7,899 nucleotides of DNA, taken from positions 1 to 7,899 of the forward strand of contig JAZUAC010000047.1 in NCBI GenBank assembly GCA_045637775.1, written 5' to 3'. The notes beneath the pieces are model-generated. The model saw only the letters and a program-made list of their open reading frames with translations, searched no databases and had not been told where the DNA came from. Source of the stretch: UMGS172 sp045637775 (GTDB lineage Bacteria; Bacillota; Clostridia; Oscillospirales; Acutalibacteraceae). The position numbers and the translations under genes were made by a program. How positions within the stretch are numbered: the first letter of the stretch is position 1; every line of letters begins with the position of its first letter. Shown here in pieces: positions 1 through 6,311 of the stretch.

Positions 1-130
1 TTGAGTTTTTCTCAAAAAAATTTTAGGGTCCTAAAATAGTTATCGTTGTTTAATTTTCAAGGTCCGCTTTTGCGCTCTCCACTGGGCTTTAGCTGTCTTT
101 TCTGACCGCCCTCCCGTGAGGCGCTCGATT
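1..130 (-). other. rRNA operon leader transcript (partial, runs off left edge)
   Basis: Read on the minus strand, the segment below the promoter at 131-159 contains the block GGACCTTGAAAATTAAACAA (about 45-64). This resembles the leader/antitermination segment that precedes rRNA genes in Clostridia. A bulged GC-rich hairpin lies near 106-125. An 8-base inverted repeat, ATTTTAGG/CCTAAAAT, spans 20-37, and a TTGAG/CTCAA hairpin spans 1-15. No mature 16S sequence is visible, so the rRNA gene should begin just outside the window. A similar block can precede 23S genes, but the adjacent strong promoter favours a 16S-first operon. Recognition is from memory of the leader motif, not from alignment. 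Confidence 0.65.
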
Positions 131-159
131 ATATTACCACACCACTTACCATTTGTCAA
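131..159 (-). promoter_or_regulatory. Strong sigma-A promoter of the rRNA operon
   Basis: On the minus strand there is a consensus -35 TTGACA (154-159), a 17-base spacer and a -10 TAATAT (131-136). An overlapping TATAAT (128-133) would give a 20-base spacer and is less likely. Transcription would start near 124 and run leftward. The perfect -35 and the run of A-tracts directly upstream (163-210) fit a highly expressed stable-RNA promoter. Confidence 0.75.
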
Positions 160-326
160 CACTTTTTTTCATATTTTTTGACATTTTTTTAAAGTTTTTT
201 GTTTTGTTTTGCAGTCGTGGAAAATGTATTTAAGGCACGGACAAACCGTGCCTTGTATGTGGGAATTTATGCATTTTTTGTTGAATTTGCTTGAGGTTTT
301 GCCAACCACGCTCTTGCCGACGACTT
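160..326. other. Intergenic region: phased A-tracts and weak hairpin, no gene
   Basis: This stretch separates the rRNA promoter from the lipoprotein gene end. It holds T-runs on the plus strand at 163-169, 174-179, 184-190 and 195-200, which are A-tracts on the minus strand, then shorter runs at 202-205 and 207-210. A perfect hairpin lies at 232-254. Open frames here lack ribosome binding sites and run into the neighbouring gene on the opposite strand, so I see no protein gene. Confidence 0.6.
232..254 (-). terminator. Weak intrinsic terminator of the lipoprotein gene
   Basis: AAGGCACGG (232-240) pairs perfectly with CCGTGCCTT (246-254) around a 5-base loop. It lies 72 bases past the stop codon of the lipoprotein gene. 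On the minus strand the stem is followed by AAATACATTTT, which is a poor U-tract, so termination may be partial. Its place between that gene and the rRNA promoter fits an insulating role. Confidence 0.45.
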
Positions 327-1337
327 TTACTTTATCAAATAATCAGCGATTACGGGGTTGTGGTCTGACGGATGAGCTATGCTTCCGTCGGCATTTTCGA
401 AGGTTTCGGTACAAACTTTGTATTTCAAAACCTCAATATCGTTTGTGACGAATATGTGGTCGATAACCGATTTGGTTTTGCCGTAAGCGTGATACGTGGG
501 TCCCGGTTCGGTTTCTTTTGCCACTGCAAGCGTGTCCTGCATTCCGTTGCTTGTTATATATAAATATGTATTGGACTGGTTGGAACAGTTAAAATCACCC
601 GACAAAACGCACTGGATTTGCTCGGCTCTATATGACTCTAAAAATTTCAACAAATACGACGCTTGAATTGAACGCACGTCGTCCGAACTGGTGTCGAGGT
701 GTGTGTTTACATACATAAACGTCTTACCCGTTGCTTTGATTTTCAATTTTGCAAACGAGAAAATTCTCGTATAATTTGAACCTTCGATTTTAGAGCCTGC
801 CACATCGGGTGTTTCGGTAAGCCACTTTGTACCGCCTTCAATCAGTTCAAACTTTGATTTTAAATAGAATACAGCAGTTGCTTCTCCTGTACCATTGGCA
901 TTTCGACCCGTGCCAACGCACCCGTATTTATCACCAAAACACGCTTTCAGGGTCTCCATCCACTCACCTGTTGCCTCTTGAACACCAAATGTATCGGGAG
1001 AATACTTATCAATCATCAGCAGTACCAGACCTATACGCTCTTCAGTAAATTCGGCGCACCTTACATTAAAGGTCATTGCACGGAGCTGTGTAGGTTTGGT
1101 TAATTGGGTATTCGACGAACTATCCGGATTACTGCTTTCCGTACTTGATATTGAAGAACCTGTGTCACTACTATTTTCTTTATCCGTAAACGAAGTGACA
1201 TCACTATCCTTACTCGAACCAACATTACTTAATTGTGAATTATTGTTTCCTGTCAGTTTGGCTCCGTTATCGCCACAGCCGGTGAATGCTAAAACACAAA
1301 TAGCCAAAACAAGCGCCAACGAAAGCAACTTTTTCAA
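327..1337 (-). CDS. Secreted lipoprotein with endonuclease/exonuclease/phosphatase domain
   Basis: A 336-residue predicted lipoprotein. Residues 1-20 form a signal peptide (KK, then a hydrophobic core) ending in a lipobox-like AFTG before Cys21. Residues about 22-84 are a Ser/Thr/Asn/Asp-rich linker, as in surface-anchored enzymes. The rest is an EEP (DNase I-like) domain with metal and catalytic motifs: FNVR (90-93), QE (120-121), NTHLD (211-215), GDFN (247-250), IDHI (292-295) and SDHNPV (324-329). These are the expected Asn, Glu, His/Asp, Asp/Asn and final His. The substrate is unknown: extracellular DNA, a phosphodiester or a phospholipid headgroup are all possible. The TTG start at 1335-1337 is chosen because GGGGAGG sits 8 bases upstream and the promoter covers the only ATGs further upstream. 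It stands alone, divergent from metA. Family call is firm; specific activity is not. Confidence 0.87.
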   Translation of the reverse strand: MKKLLSLALVLAICVLAFTGCGDNGAKLTGNNNSQLSNVGSSKDSDVTSFTDKENSSDTGSSISSTESSNPDSSSNTQLTKPTQLRAMTFNVRCAEFTEERIGLVLLMIDKYSPDTFGVQEATGEWMETLKACFGDKYGCVGTGRNANGTGEATAVFYLKSKFELIEGGTKWLTETPDVAGSKIEGSNYTRIFSFAKLKIKATGKTFMYVNTHLDTSSDDVRSIQASYLLKFLESYRAEQIQCVLSGDFNCSNQSNTYLYITSNGMQDTLAVAKETEPGPTYHAYGKTKSVIDHIFVTNDIEVLKYKVCTETFENADGSIAHPSDHNPVIADYLIK

Positions 1338-1345
1338 AGCAACTT

Positions 1346-1352
1346 CCTCCCC
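1346..1352 (-). promoter_or_regulatory. Ribosome binding site that fixes a TTG start
   Basis: GGGGAGG on the minus strand, 8 bases before TTG at 1337. It is the only good Shine-Dalgarno site near the gene's 5' end. Starting here leaves a clean MKK signal peptide, whereas starting at the ATG at 1400 would add 21 residues ahead of it. Confidence 0.8.
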
Positions 1353-1371
1353 GAAAATTCTATGTGTTTTG

Positions 1372-1400
1372 ATCATACCATGTTCGCAATGGGCTGTCAA
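1372..1400 (-). promoter_or_regulatory. Promoter of the EEP lipoprotein gene
   Basis: The minus strand shows TTGACA (1395-1400), a 17-base spacer and TATGAT (1372-1377). Transcription would begin near 1365 and leave a leader of about 28 bases before the TTG start. The ATGs at 1400 and 1376 fall inside this promoter, so neither can be the start of a transcript made from it. Confidence 0.75.
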
Positions 1401-1456
1401 CTTAAAATAAAAGACAAGTGGAGTCCATTGGCACCGAAGAAAGTAATAATTACTGC

Positions 1457-1485
1457 TTGCAATTTTCGTTGTACTTTGTTAATAT
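1457..1485 (+). promoter_or_regulatory. Probable metA promoter
   Basis: TTGCAA (1457-1462), a 17-base spacer and TAATAT (1480-1485). The surrounding TAATATATAGTATAAC is AT-rich and offers other -10 choices a few bases downstream. The resulting leader of about 30 bases is too short for a SAM riboswitch or a T-box, so if metA is controlled it is not by those elements. AGGAG at 1513-1517 is the ribosome binding site. Confidence 0.5.
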
Positions 1486-1523
1486 ATAGTATAACTTATT
1501 TGATCTTTAGTTAGGAGTAAAAT

Positions 1524-2438
1524 ATGCCTATCAAAATACCCAACGAGCTTCCGGCCTTTAAAACACTCGAAAACGAGAATGTTTTTATGATGACCGAGGA
1601 AAGAGCCATTCATCAGGACATTCGTCCTTTGAGAATTGCTATTGTCAATATAATGCCGACCAAGATTGAGACCGAAACACAGCTTTTGCGTTTGCTTGGC
1701 AACTCACCGTTGCAGGTTGAGATTGAGCTTGTGCAGATGGCAAGCCACACATCCAAAAACACCTCGGCCGAGCATCTTTTGAAGTTCTACAAAACCTTTG
1801 AGGACATTAAAACCGAACGATTTGACGGACTTATCATTACGGGTGCACCGGTTGAGCTGATGCCTTTTGAAGAGGTCACCTATTGGGACGAGCTTTGTGA
1901 GATTATGGATTGGGCCAAGACCAATGTTTACTCAACACTTTATATTTGTTGGGGTTCGCAGGCAGGCCTTTATCACAAATACGGTATCGGCAAGCGCGAA
2001 CTGCCCAAAAAGTTAAGCGGTATCTATTGGCACGAGCGTCTTGACTTCCGTCATCCTCTCACCCGCGGTTTTGACGATTTCTTCTTAGCCCCTCACTCAA
2101 GATACACCGAATCGGTTATTGAGGACATCCGCAAGAACCCCGAGTTGATGATTCTTGCCGAATCCGAAGAAGCAGGCCCTTTTATTATTGCCGACCGCGA
2201 TTGCCGAAACATCTTTATATCGGGTCACGCGGAATATAGCCGCCATACCTTGATGAAAGAATACGAGCGCGACGTTAAAAAGGGCATCAACCCCGAGATT
2301 CCTTGTAACTACTTCCCTAACAACAATCCCGATAAGGAGCCTCAATTCTTATGGCGCTCCCACGCTAATATGTTGTATTACAATTGGCTTAACCACATTG
2401 TTTACCTCCACACTCCGTACGATCTGTCGGAACTGTAA
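1524..2438 (+). CDS. metA: Homoserine O-acetyltransferase (MetA/HTS family)
   Basis: This 304-residue cytoplasmic enzyme has full length for the MetA (homoserine trans-acylase) family, which activates homoserine by O-acylation in the first committed step of methionine synthesis. Visible family marks are the N-terminal MPIKIPNELPA, NIMPTKIETE (42-51), the nucleophile Cys142 in ICWGSQ, and the catalytic pair His235/Glu237 in SGHAEY. The family name is often 'homoserine O-succinyltransferase'. However, residue 111 is Glu (GAPVE, 107-111), which in characterised Bacillus-type MetA proteins goes with acetyl-CoA rather than succinyl-CoA use, so acetyl transfer is the better guess. The ATG start is supported by AGGAG 6 bases upstream. 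The gene is monocistronic, between its own promoter and the bidirectional terminator at 2446-2512. No other methionine gene is in view. Confidence 0.95.
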   Translation: MPIKIPNELPAFKTLENENVFMMTEERAIHQDIRPLRIAIVNIMPTKIETETQLLRLLGNSPLQVEIELVQMASHTSKNTSAEHLLKFYKTFEDIKTERFDGLIITGAPVELMPFEEVTYWDELCEIMDWAKTNVYSTLYICWGSQAGLYHKYGIGKRELPKKLSGIYWHERLDFRHPLTRGFDDFFLAPHSRYTESVIEDIRKNPELMILAESEEAGPFIIADRDCRNIFISGHAEYSRHTLMKEYERDVKKGINPEIPCNYFPNNNPDKEPQFLWRSHANMLYYNWLNHIVYLHTPYDLSEL

Positions 2439-2445
2439 TAAAAAT

Positions 2446-2512
2446 AAAGATTCCTCTCTATATTATATTTGGAATGACTACCGTATCATTCCGCGTGTAG
2501 TGAGGAATCTTT
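2446..2512. terminator. Bidirectional terminator between metA and the GH28 gene
   Basis: AAAGATTCCTC (2446-2456) pairs perfectly with GAGGAATCTTT (2502-2512), and a nested stem GGAATGA/TCATTCC (2471-2477/2486-2492) sits inside the loop. Each strand has T-rich sequence beyond the outer stem (TTTTTATT on plus, TTTATTTTTATT on minus). It starts 8 bases after the metA stop and 9 bases after the GH28 stop, so it can serve both convergent genes. The two-tier stem is longer than most intrinsic terminators. Confidence 0.8.
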
Positions 2513-2520
2513 TTATTAGT

Positions 2521-3783
2521 TTATAACGTTGAAATGGTTGTATTGTTTATCCTTAAGCCGTCAACAAAGCGCACAGTAAACGGATTTATACCGTCTGTGG
2601 CTCCCTCGTGTACTGCTGCACCGTGGGATTTACGGTTGGGAATTTCGCTTCCGTCGGTACATTCAAAGCTGCAATCATTAAACCAAATATTTTCAAAATG
2701 GCAATCGGCACGTGCGATAAGCTTCGGTAAAGACGGGCCTCTGGAATGAACGTTGTTGAAATAAATATTTCTCACACCGGCGCATTTTGTACCGGAATTA
2801 TCACTCAACACCAAACGGATAGGTGAACCGCATTGCTTATCCATAACAATGTTGCTAAAGGTTAGATTTTCAACAAGTGTTGCTTCTCTACCTTGGTCGG
2901 AAGAATTAGGCGAGGTGGGGTCGGGTTTAAGATACGGCAGACCCATATTGATACCGGTACTGCAGTCGGTGAAAACACAGTTGGAAACGGTGCAGTTGCG
3001 GATAACACCATCGTTCATCCAACCAATACGAATACCCGCCGAATAGCTTGTGAGGTTACAGTTGGTAATAACCACACGCTCGCAAACCTTGTTTTCCTTC
3101 AAGGTGACGTTGTTTGCACGGATAACAAGGCAATCATCACCACAGGTTATCGAGCAGTTGGATATGGTCACGTTGCGGCTTGAATTGATGTGGATGCCAT
3201 CGTTATTGGGGTAATCAACGCAAGCGTTTATCTTGATTTTATCAAAGGTTACGTAGTCGCAATCGTGTATCCAATAAGACCAGCCTGCAGGCTGATTTAC
3301 CATTGTAACATCCTCGATTTTGACATTTTTACAACCTGTAAAGAAAACGGCTCTTGGAGGTGTGGGTCGGTCAAAGTATCTTACGTATTTCCAACTTCTT
3401 TTTTCTTCCGGATCGCATTTGCGAACAAAGTGTGTTCCGTTACAATCGATAGCTCCCATACCCGTAAGGCTTACGTTTTCACATTCATCAGCGTAAATCA
3501 AACAAGCGTTGCGCCAACGTGGCAGCAACTTTGACTCAACGTGTTTTACCTCGTGTTCGGGATAATCGGCACAATCGGGCGAGCCCAAAAGCACGGCATT
3601 AGCCTCAATATGCAGGTTCACGTTGGAGTGAAGAACAACGGTGCCTATCATATATGTTCCGTTTTCAATCAGCACTCGACCTCCACCCTGCTCGGCACAG
3701 GTATCGATAGCCTTTTGCAAAGCGAAGGTATTAAGGGTTACTCCGTCGCCCACAGCACCATAATCTCTCACATCAAAAACCAT
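2521..3783 (-). CDS. GH28-like parallel beta-helix glycosidase (polygalacturonase family)
   Basis: A 420-residue protein with no signal peptide, so probably cytoplasmic. It opens with a pectate-lyase-3/GH28 N-terminus (FDVRDYGAVGDGVTLNT, 3-19) and continues as repeated beta-helix turns rich in N-V-x-I-x-N-C patterns. GH28 enzymes hydrolyse galacturonan and related pectic glycosides. Here the acidic motifs are kept as NND (193-195) and CGDDC (214-218). The usual GHG is SAG (248-250) and the usual RIK appears as NMG (279-281), so activity or specificity may differ from classical polygalacturonases. An intracellular oligosaccharide hydrolase is my best guess. The ATG start at 3783 has GGAGGT 6 bases upstream; an in-frame ATG at 3831 lies inside the promoter. 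Transcribed alone. Fold is secure, exact activity is not. Confidence 0.82.
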   Translation of the reverse strand: MVFDVRDYGAVGDGVTLNTFALQKAIDTCAEQGGGRVLIENGTYMIGTVVLHSNVNLHIEANAVLLGSPDCADYPEHEVKHVESKLLPRWRNACLIYADECENVSLTGMGAIDCNGTHFVRKCDPEEKRSWKYVRYFDRPTPPRAVFFTGCKNVKIEDVTMVNQPAGWSYWIHDCDYVTFDKIKINACVDYPNNDGIHINSSRNVTISNCSITCGDDCLVIRANNVTLKENKVCERVVITNCNLTSYSAGIRIGWMNDGVIRNCTVSNCVFTDCSTGINMGLPYLKPDPTSPNSSDQGREATLVENLTFSNIVMDKQCGSPIRLVLSDNSGTKCAGVRNIYFNNVHSRGPSLPKLIARADCHFENIWFNDCSFECTDGSEIPNRKSHGAAVHEGATDGINPFTVRFVDGLRINNTTISTL

Positions 3784-3812
3784 AATATTACCTCCAAACT
3801 TGTCACATTTTG

Positions 3813-3841
3813 ATTTTACACCCAATTGCAAAGTATTTCAA
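3813..3841 (-). promoter_or_regulatory. Promoter of the GH28-like gene
   Basis: The minus strand reads TTGAAA (3836-3841), a 17-base spacer and TAAAAT (3813-3818). Transcription would start near 3806, leaving about 23 bases before the ATG at 3783, with the ribosome binding site at 3790-3795. The promoter lies just below the terminator of the preceding operon, making the GH28 gene a separate unit. Confidence 0.65.
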
Positions 3842-3855
3842 TACGAAACTTAAAT

Positions 3856-3893
3856 AAAAAGCACAAACTTGAAATTTTAAGTCTGTGCTTTTT
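3856..3893 (-). terminator. Intrinsic terminator of the OPT/PqqD-like operon
   Basis: AAAAAGCACA (3856-3865) pairs with TGTGCTTTTT (3884-3893). One mismatch and an inner ACTT/AAGT stem extend it. On the minus strand the stem ends in TTTTTATTT, a fair U-tract, 8 bases after the stop codon of the PqqD-like gene. Confidence 0.8.
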
Positions 3894-3900
3894 GGATTTA

Positions 3901-4284
3901 TTATTTCTTTTTAGGTTTTTGGGGTTCAGGAATATAGGTCCACTGAACGAAATGATAACTGTCAAGAATTTGGAAATATCTTGCCAAACGCTCGTACAAG
4001 GGCTCGGCTTTTTCGCCAAAATGCTCTTTAACCTTAACCCCTAGCGCAGTAATATCCTGCTCGCCGTCCAACAAAGGCCAAACAAAGCTTCCCATTTCAT
4101 CAAGATGAACGAAGCTCACTTTAGGGCGTTTGAACAGCTTTTGGGCAATTCGGTTTGCCCAACCCACATTTTCTATCTCCAAGGTAACCTTGCCGTCATC
4201 CGCGGTTTTCCAATTTATATCGGGATGGCGTTTGGGTTTTCTTTCAAGATAGTTTGCAGCAATTACGATTTTCTTTTTCTTCAT
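3901..4284 (-). CDS. Stand-alone PqqD-family (RRE-fold) protein, OPT partner
   Basis: A 127-residue soluble protein matching the PqqD family, the small winged-helix fold also called the RiPP recognition element (RRE). Diagnostic is HLDEMGSFVWPLLDGEQDI (60-78), the 'h-D-x-x-G-x-x-x-W-x-x-h-D-G' pattern, followed by helices to about residue 115. Residues 12-59 form the basic, beta-rich N-terminal half; the C-terminus ends in a lysine tail (PQKPKKK). True PqqD binds the PqqA peptide and works with radical SAM PqqE. Neither partner is visible, so PQQ synthesis is not supported. The ATG at 4284 lies two bases after the transporter's TGA stop, with only a weak AGAAG site, pointing to translational coupling. 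A peptide-binding or regulatory role for the transporter is inference. From general knowledge, PqqD-like genes beside OPT genes recur in Clostridia. Confidence 0.78.
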   Translation of the reverse strand: MKKKKIVIAANYLERKPKRHPDINWKTADDGKVTLEIENVGWANRIAQKLFKRPKVSFVHLDEMGSFVWPLLDGEQDITALGVKVKEHFGEKAEPLYERLARYFQILDSYHFVQWTYIPEPQKPKKK

Positions 4285-4286
4285 AA

Positions 4287-6203
4287 TCAGTTCTTCTTTT
4301 TGTCCTTCTTAAGAACACCGAAGAAAACAAAGCTTAAGATTACAACGCCAAGCATCAAAAGACCGCCCACATTGGAGCCCCAAGCGGGAAGATTAAGCTT
4401 GCCTGAAAGGTCAATAGCATCACCAACACCGACAACAGCAAGAACTGCAAGCAACAATCCGACGATACCTTCACCTGCAATCATACCCGAGCTGAAGAGG
4501 ATACCGTTATTAACAGCATTCTTTCTCTTGTCCTCATTCTTGATCTTGTCAACAACCAAACGGATGAGACCACCGATCATGATACAAGCATTGAGCTGAA
4601 CAGGCAGATAAACACCAATTGCGAAAGGCAAAACAGGAATACCAACAAGCTCAACAACAACAGCAATAAACACACCGGTAAAGATAAGTCCCCAAGGCAG
4701 ATTTCCATTCATGATACCTTCGATAACCATCTTCATCATACCTGCCTGAGGTGCAGGAATTTCTTTGGAGCCGTAAGTCCAAGCTTCATCAAGGAGATAA
4801 AGAGTTGCACCAATAGCCAAAGCCGAAGCGACAACGCCAATAACCTCACCGATCTGCTGCTTCTTTGGGGTTGCACCAAGCAAGAAGCCGGTCTTGAGAT
4901 CCTGCGAAGTGTCACCTGCGATAGCGGCAACAATACAGATAATTGAACCGATAGCAATAGCAGCCTGCATACCGGTAGCACCTGATTCACCTGTAAGCTT
5001 CAAAATAAGGGTTGCGATAAGCAAGGTTGCAATAGCCATACCCGAAACAGGATTGTTAGAGCTACCGACAATACCAACCATACGCGAAGAAACGGTTGCA
5101 AAGAAGAAACCGAAAATAACAACAATAATAGCTCCAACCAAGGAAACAGGAATTGCAGGAACAAGCCATACAGCCAAGGTAAGAACAAGGATAGCCAAAA
5201 GGACTATCTTCATGTTCATATCTTTTTCGGTACGAAGAGTGCCCGAACCGCCAACCGAGAAGCCCTTCATGGCACCTGCGAAAGTACGGACAATCAAAGG
5301 AAGATTCTTGATAAGGCTGATGATACCGCCCGCCGCCAATGCACCTGCACCAATGTAACGAGTGTAGCTACCCCAAACACCTGAAGCACCGTCTGTGGCA
5401 AAGATTTCGGAGATAGATGCACCGTCTGCCAAGCCCGAAGAAGCATAAGCTCCGCCGAACAATACAAACATAGGAATAAGAACACACCAGTTCAAAACGC
5501 CGCCTGCGAACATATAAGAAGAAATTCTCGGTCCGCAAATATAACCAACGCTCATAACGGCAGGATAAACCTGGGTTCCAATAGCACCGGGATAAAGTCT
5601 CGGTCCCTGATAGGTGACCTCACCGGGGACTAACTTCAATCCGTCAACGATAAACTTGAAAAGTGCGGCAAAGCCCATACCCTTAAATACAGTAGAAGCC
5701 TTGGAGCCGCCTTCCTCACCCGCAAGCATAACTTCGGCACAAGCCTGTCCCTCGGGATAAGGCAGAACACCGTGCTCACGAACGATAAGTGCATTACGCA
5801 AAGGAATCATAAAGAATACGCCAAGTAAACCGCCGATAAGTGCGATGACCGTAATAGTAAGAAGACTGGGCTTGCCCATAACGCCTTCCTCTGCCCAAAC
5901 GAACAACGCAGGCAAAGTGAAAATAGCACCTGCTGCCAATGACTCACCTGCCGAACCGATAGTCTGAACAATGTTAGACTCCAAAATAGAGTTCTTTTTC
6001 ATGATGACGCGGATAACACCCATTGCGATAACAGCCGCAGGAATGGATGCCGAAACGGTCATACCGACACGAAGACCCAAATAGGCATTCGCGGCACCGA
6101 ATACAACTGCCAACAATATACCCATAATAATGGATGTAATGGTCAACTCGGGAGTGACCTTGTCGGCGGCAATATACGGCTTAAAATTGTTTTGCTTTTC
6201 CAT
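4287..6203 (-). CDS. OPT-family oligopeptide transporter
   Basis: A 638-residue polytopic membrane protein of the oligopeptide transporter (OPT) family, bacterial type, of normal length. These secondary carriers usually import small peptides, in some branches metal chelates, driven by an ion gradient. Family blocks are clear: GLRVGMTVSASIPAAVI (43-59), NIVQTIGSAGESLAAG (77-92), PYPEGQAC (148-155), SSNNPVSGM (381-389), GDTSQDLKTG (430-439), LPFAIGVYLP (525-534) and GEGIVGL (577-583). Hydrophobic segments run from about residue 22 to 630, roughly 14-16 membrane spans by eye, with a short soluble N-terminus and a lysine-rich tail. The ATG at 6203 is supported by AAGGGG at 6210-6215. It is the first gene of an operon with the PqqD-like gene, from the promoter at 6271-6299. 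The substrate cannot be read from sequence; di- to oligopeptides are likely in a fermenting anaerobe. Confidence 0.93.
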   Translation of the reverse strand: MEKQNNFKPYIAADKVTPELTITSIIMGILLAVVFGAANAYLGLRVGMTVSASIPAAVIAMGVIRVIMKKNSILESNIVQTIGSAGESLAAGAIFTLPALFVWAEEGVMGKPSLLTITVIALIGGLLGVFFMIPLRNALIVREHGVLPYPEGQACAEVMLAGEEGGSKASTVFKGMGFAALFKFIVDGLKLVPGEVTYQGPRLYPGAIGTQVYPAVMSVGYICGPRISSYMFAGGVLNWCVLIPMFVLFGGAYASSGLADGASISEIFATDGASGVWGSYTRYIGAGALAAGGIISLIKNLPLIVRTFAGAMKGFSVGGSGTLRTEKDMNMKIVLLAILVLTLAVWLVPAIPVSLVGAIIVVIFGFFFATVSSRMVGIVGSSNNPVSGMAIATLLIATLILKLTGESGATGMQAAIAIGSIICIVAAIAGDTSQDLKTGFLLGATPKKQQIGEVIGVVASALAIGATLYLLDEAWTYGSKEIPAPQAGMMKMVIEGIMNGNLPWGLIFTGVFIAVVVELVGIPVLPFAIGVYLPVQLNACIMIGGLIRLVVDKIKNEDKRKNAVNNGILFSSGMIAGEGIVGLLLAVLAVVGVGDAIDLSGKLNLPAWGSNVGGLLMLGVVILSFVFFGVLKKDKKKN

Positions 6204-6231
6204 AATATACCCCTTTTAATATTTTTGGATA

Positions 6232-6251
6232 AGGTAATGCACAGATTACCT
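6232..6251 (-). promoter_or_regulatory. Inverted repeat in the OPT leader, possible operator or hairpin
   Basis: AGGTAAT (6232-6238) and ATTACCT (6245-6251) are a perfect 7-base inverted repeat around 6 bases. It lies about 13-32 bases downstream of the predicted transcription start and upstream of the ribosome binding site at 6210-6215. It could be a repressor operator or a leader hairpin. No T-run follows that would make it a terminator. Confidence 0.4.
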
Positions 6252-6270
6252 CATTGTATTCCAAATTAGG

Positions 6271-6299
6271 ATTATACCACAAGCCACCATTTAAGTCAA
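6271..6299 (-). promoter_or_regulatory. Strong promoter of the OPT/PqqD-like operon
   Basis: On the minus strand, TTGACT (6294-6299), a 17-base spacer and a perfect TATAAT (6271-6276). The start would be near 6264, leaving a leader of about 60 bases. It lies just outside the inverted-repeat element at 6312-6433, so the element sits directly upstream of the -35. Confidence 0.8.
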
Positions 6300-6311
6300 G
6301 CAATAAAAATC

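Noticed and set aside
1338..1400. Extending the lipoprotein gene to the ATG at 1400
   Set aside because: That ATG overlaps the -35 hexamer, has no ribosome binding site, and would place a polar stretch ahead of the signal peptide.
1401..1523. SAM riboswitch or T-box upstream of metA
   Set aside because: The best promoter leaves a leader of only about 30 bases, and no terminator hairpin or T-box motif is visible.
2446..2512. Mobile-element ends around a two-tier stem
   Set aside because: The long inverted repeat fits exactly between two convergent stop codons with T-rich tails on both strands, so a bidirectional terminator explains it fully.
3901..4284. PQQ biosynthesis protein PqqD
   Set aside because: The fold matches, but no PqqA, PqqC or PqqE gene is in the window and the gene is coupled to a transporter. 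The family name should not be read as PQQ production.
4105..5358. Plus-strand open frames of 154-164 codons across the OPT operon
   Set aside because: They lie opposite clear OPT and PqqD-like coding sequence, show no family motifs and have low-complexity translations, so they are shadow frames.
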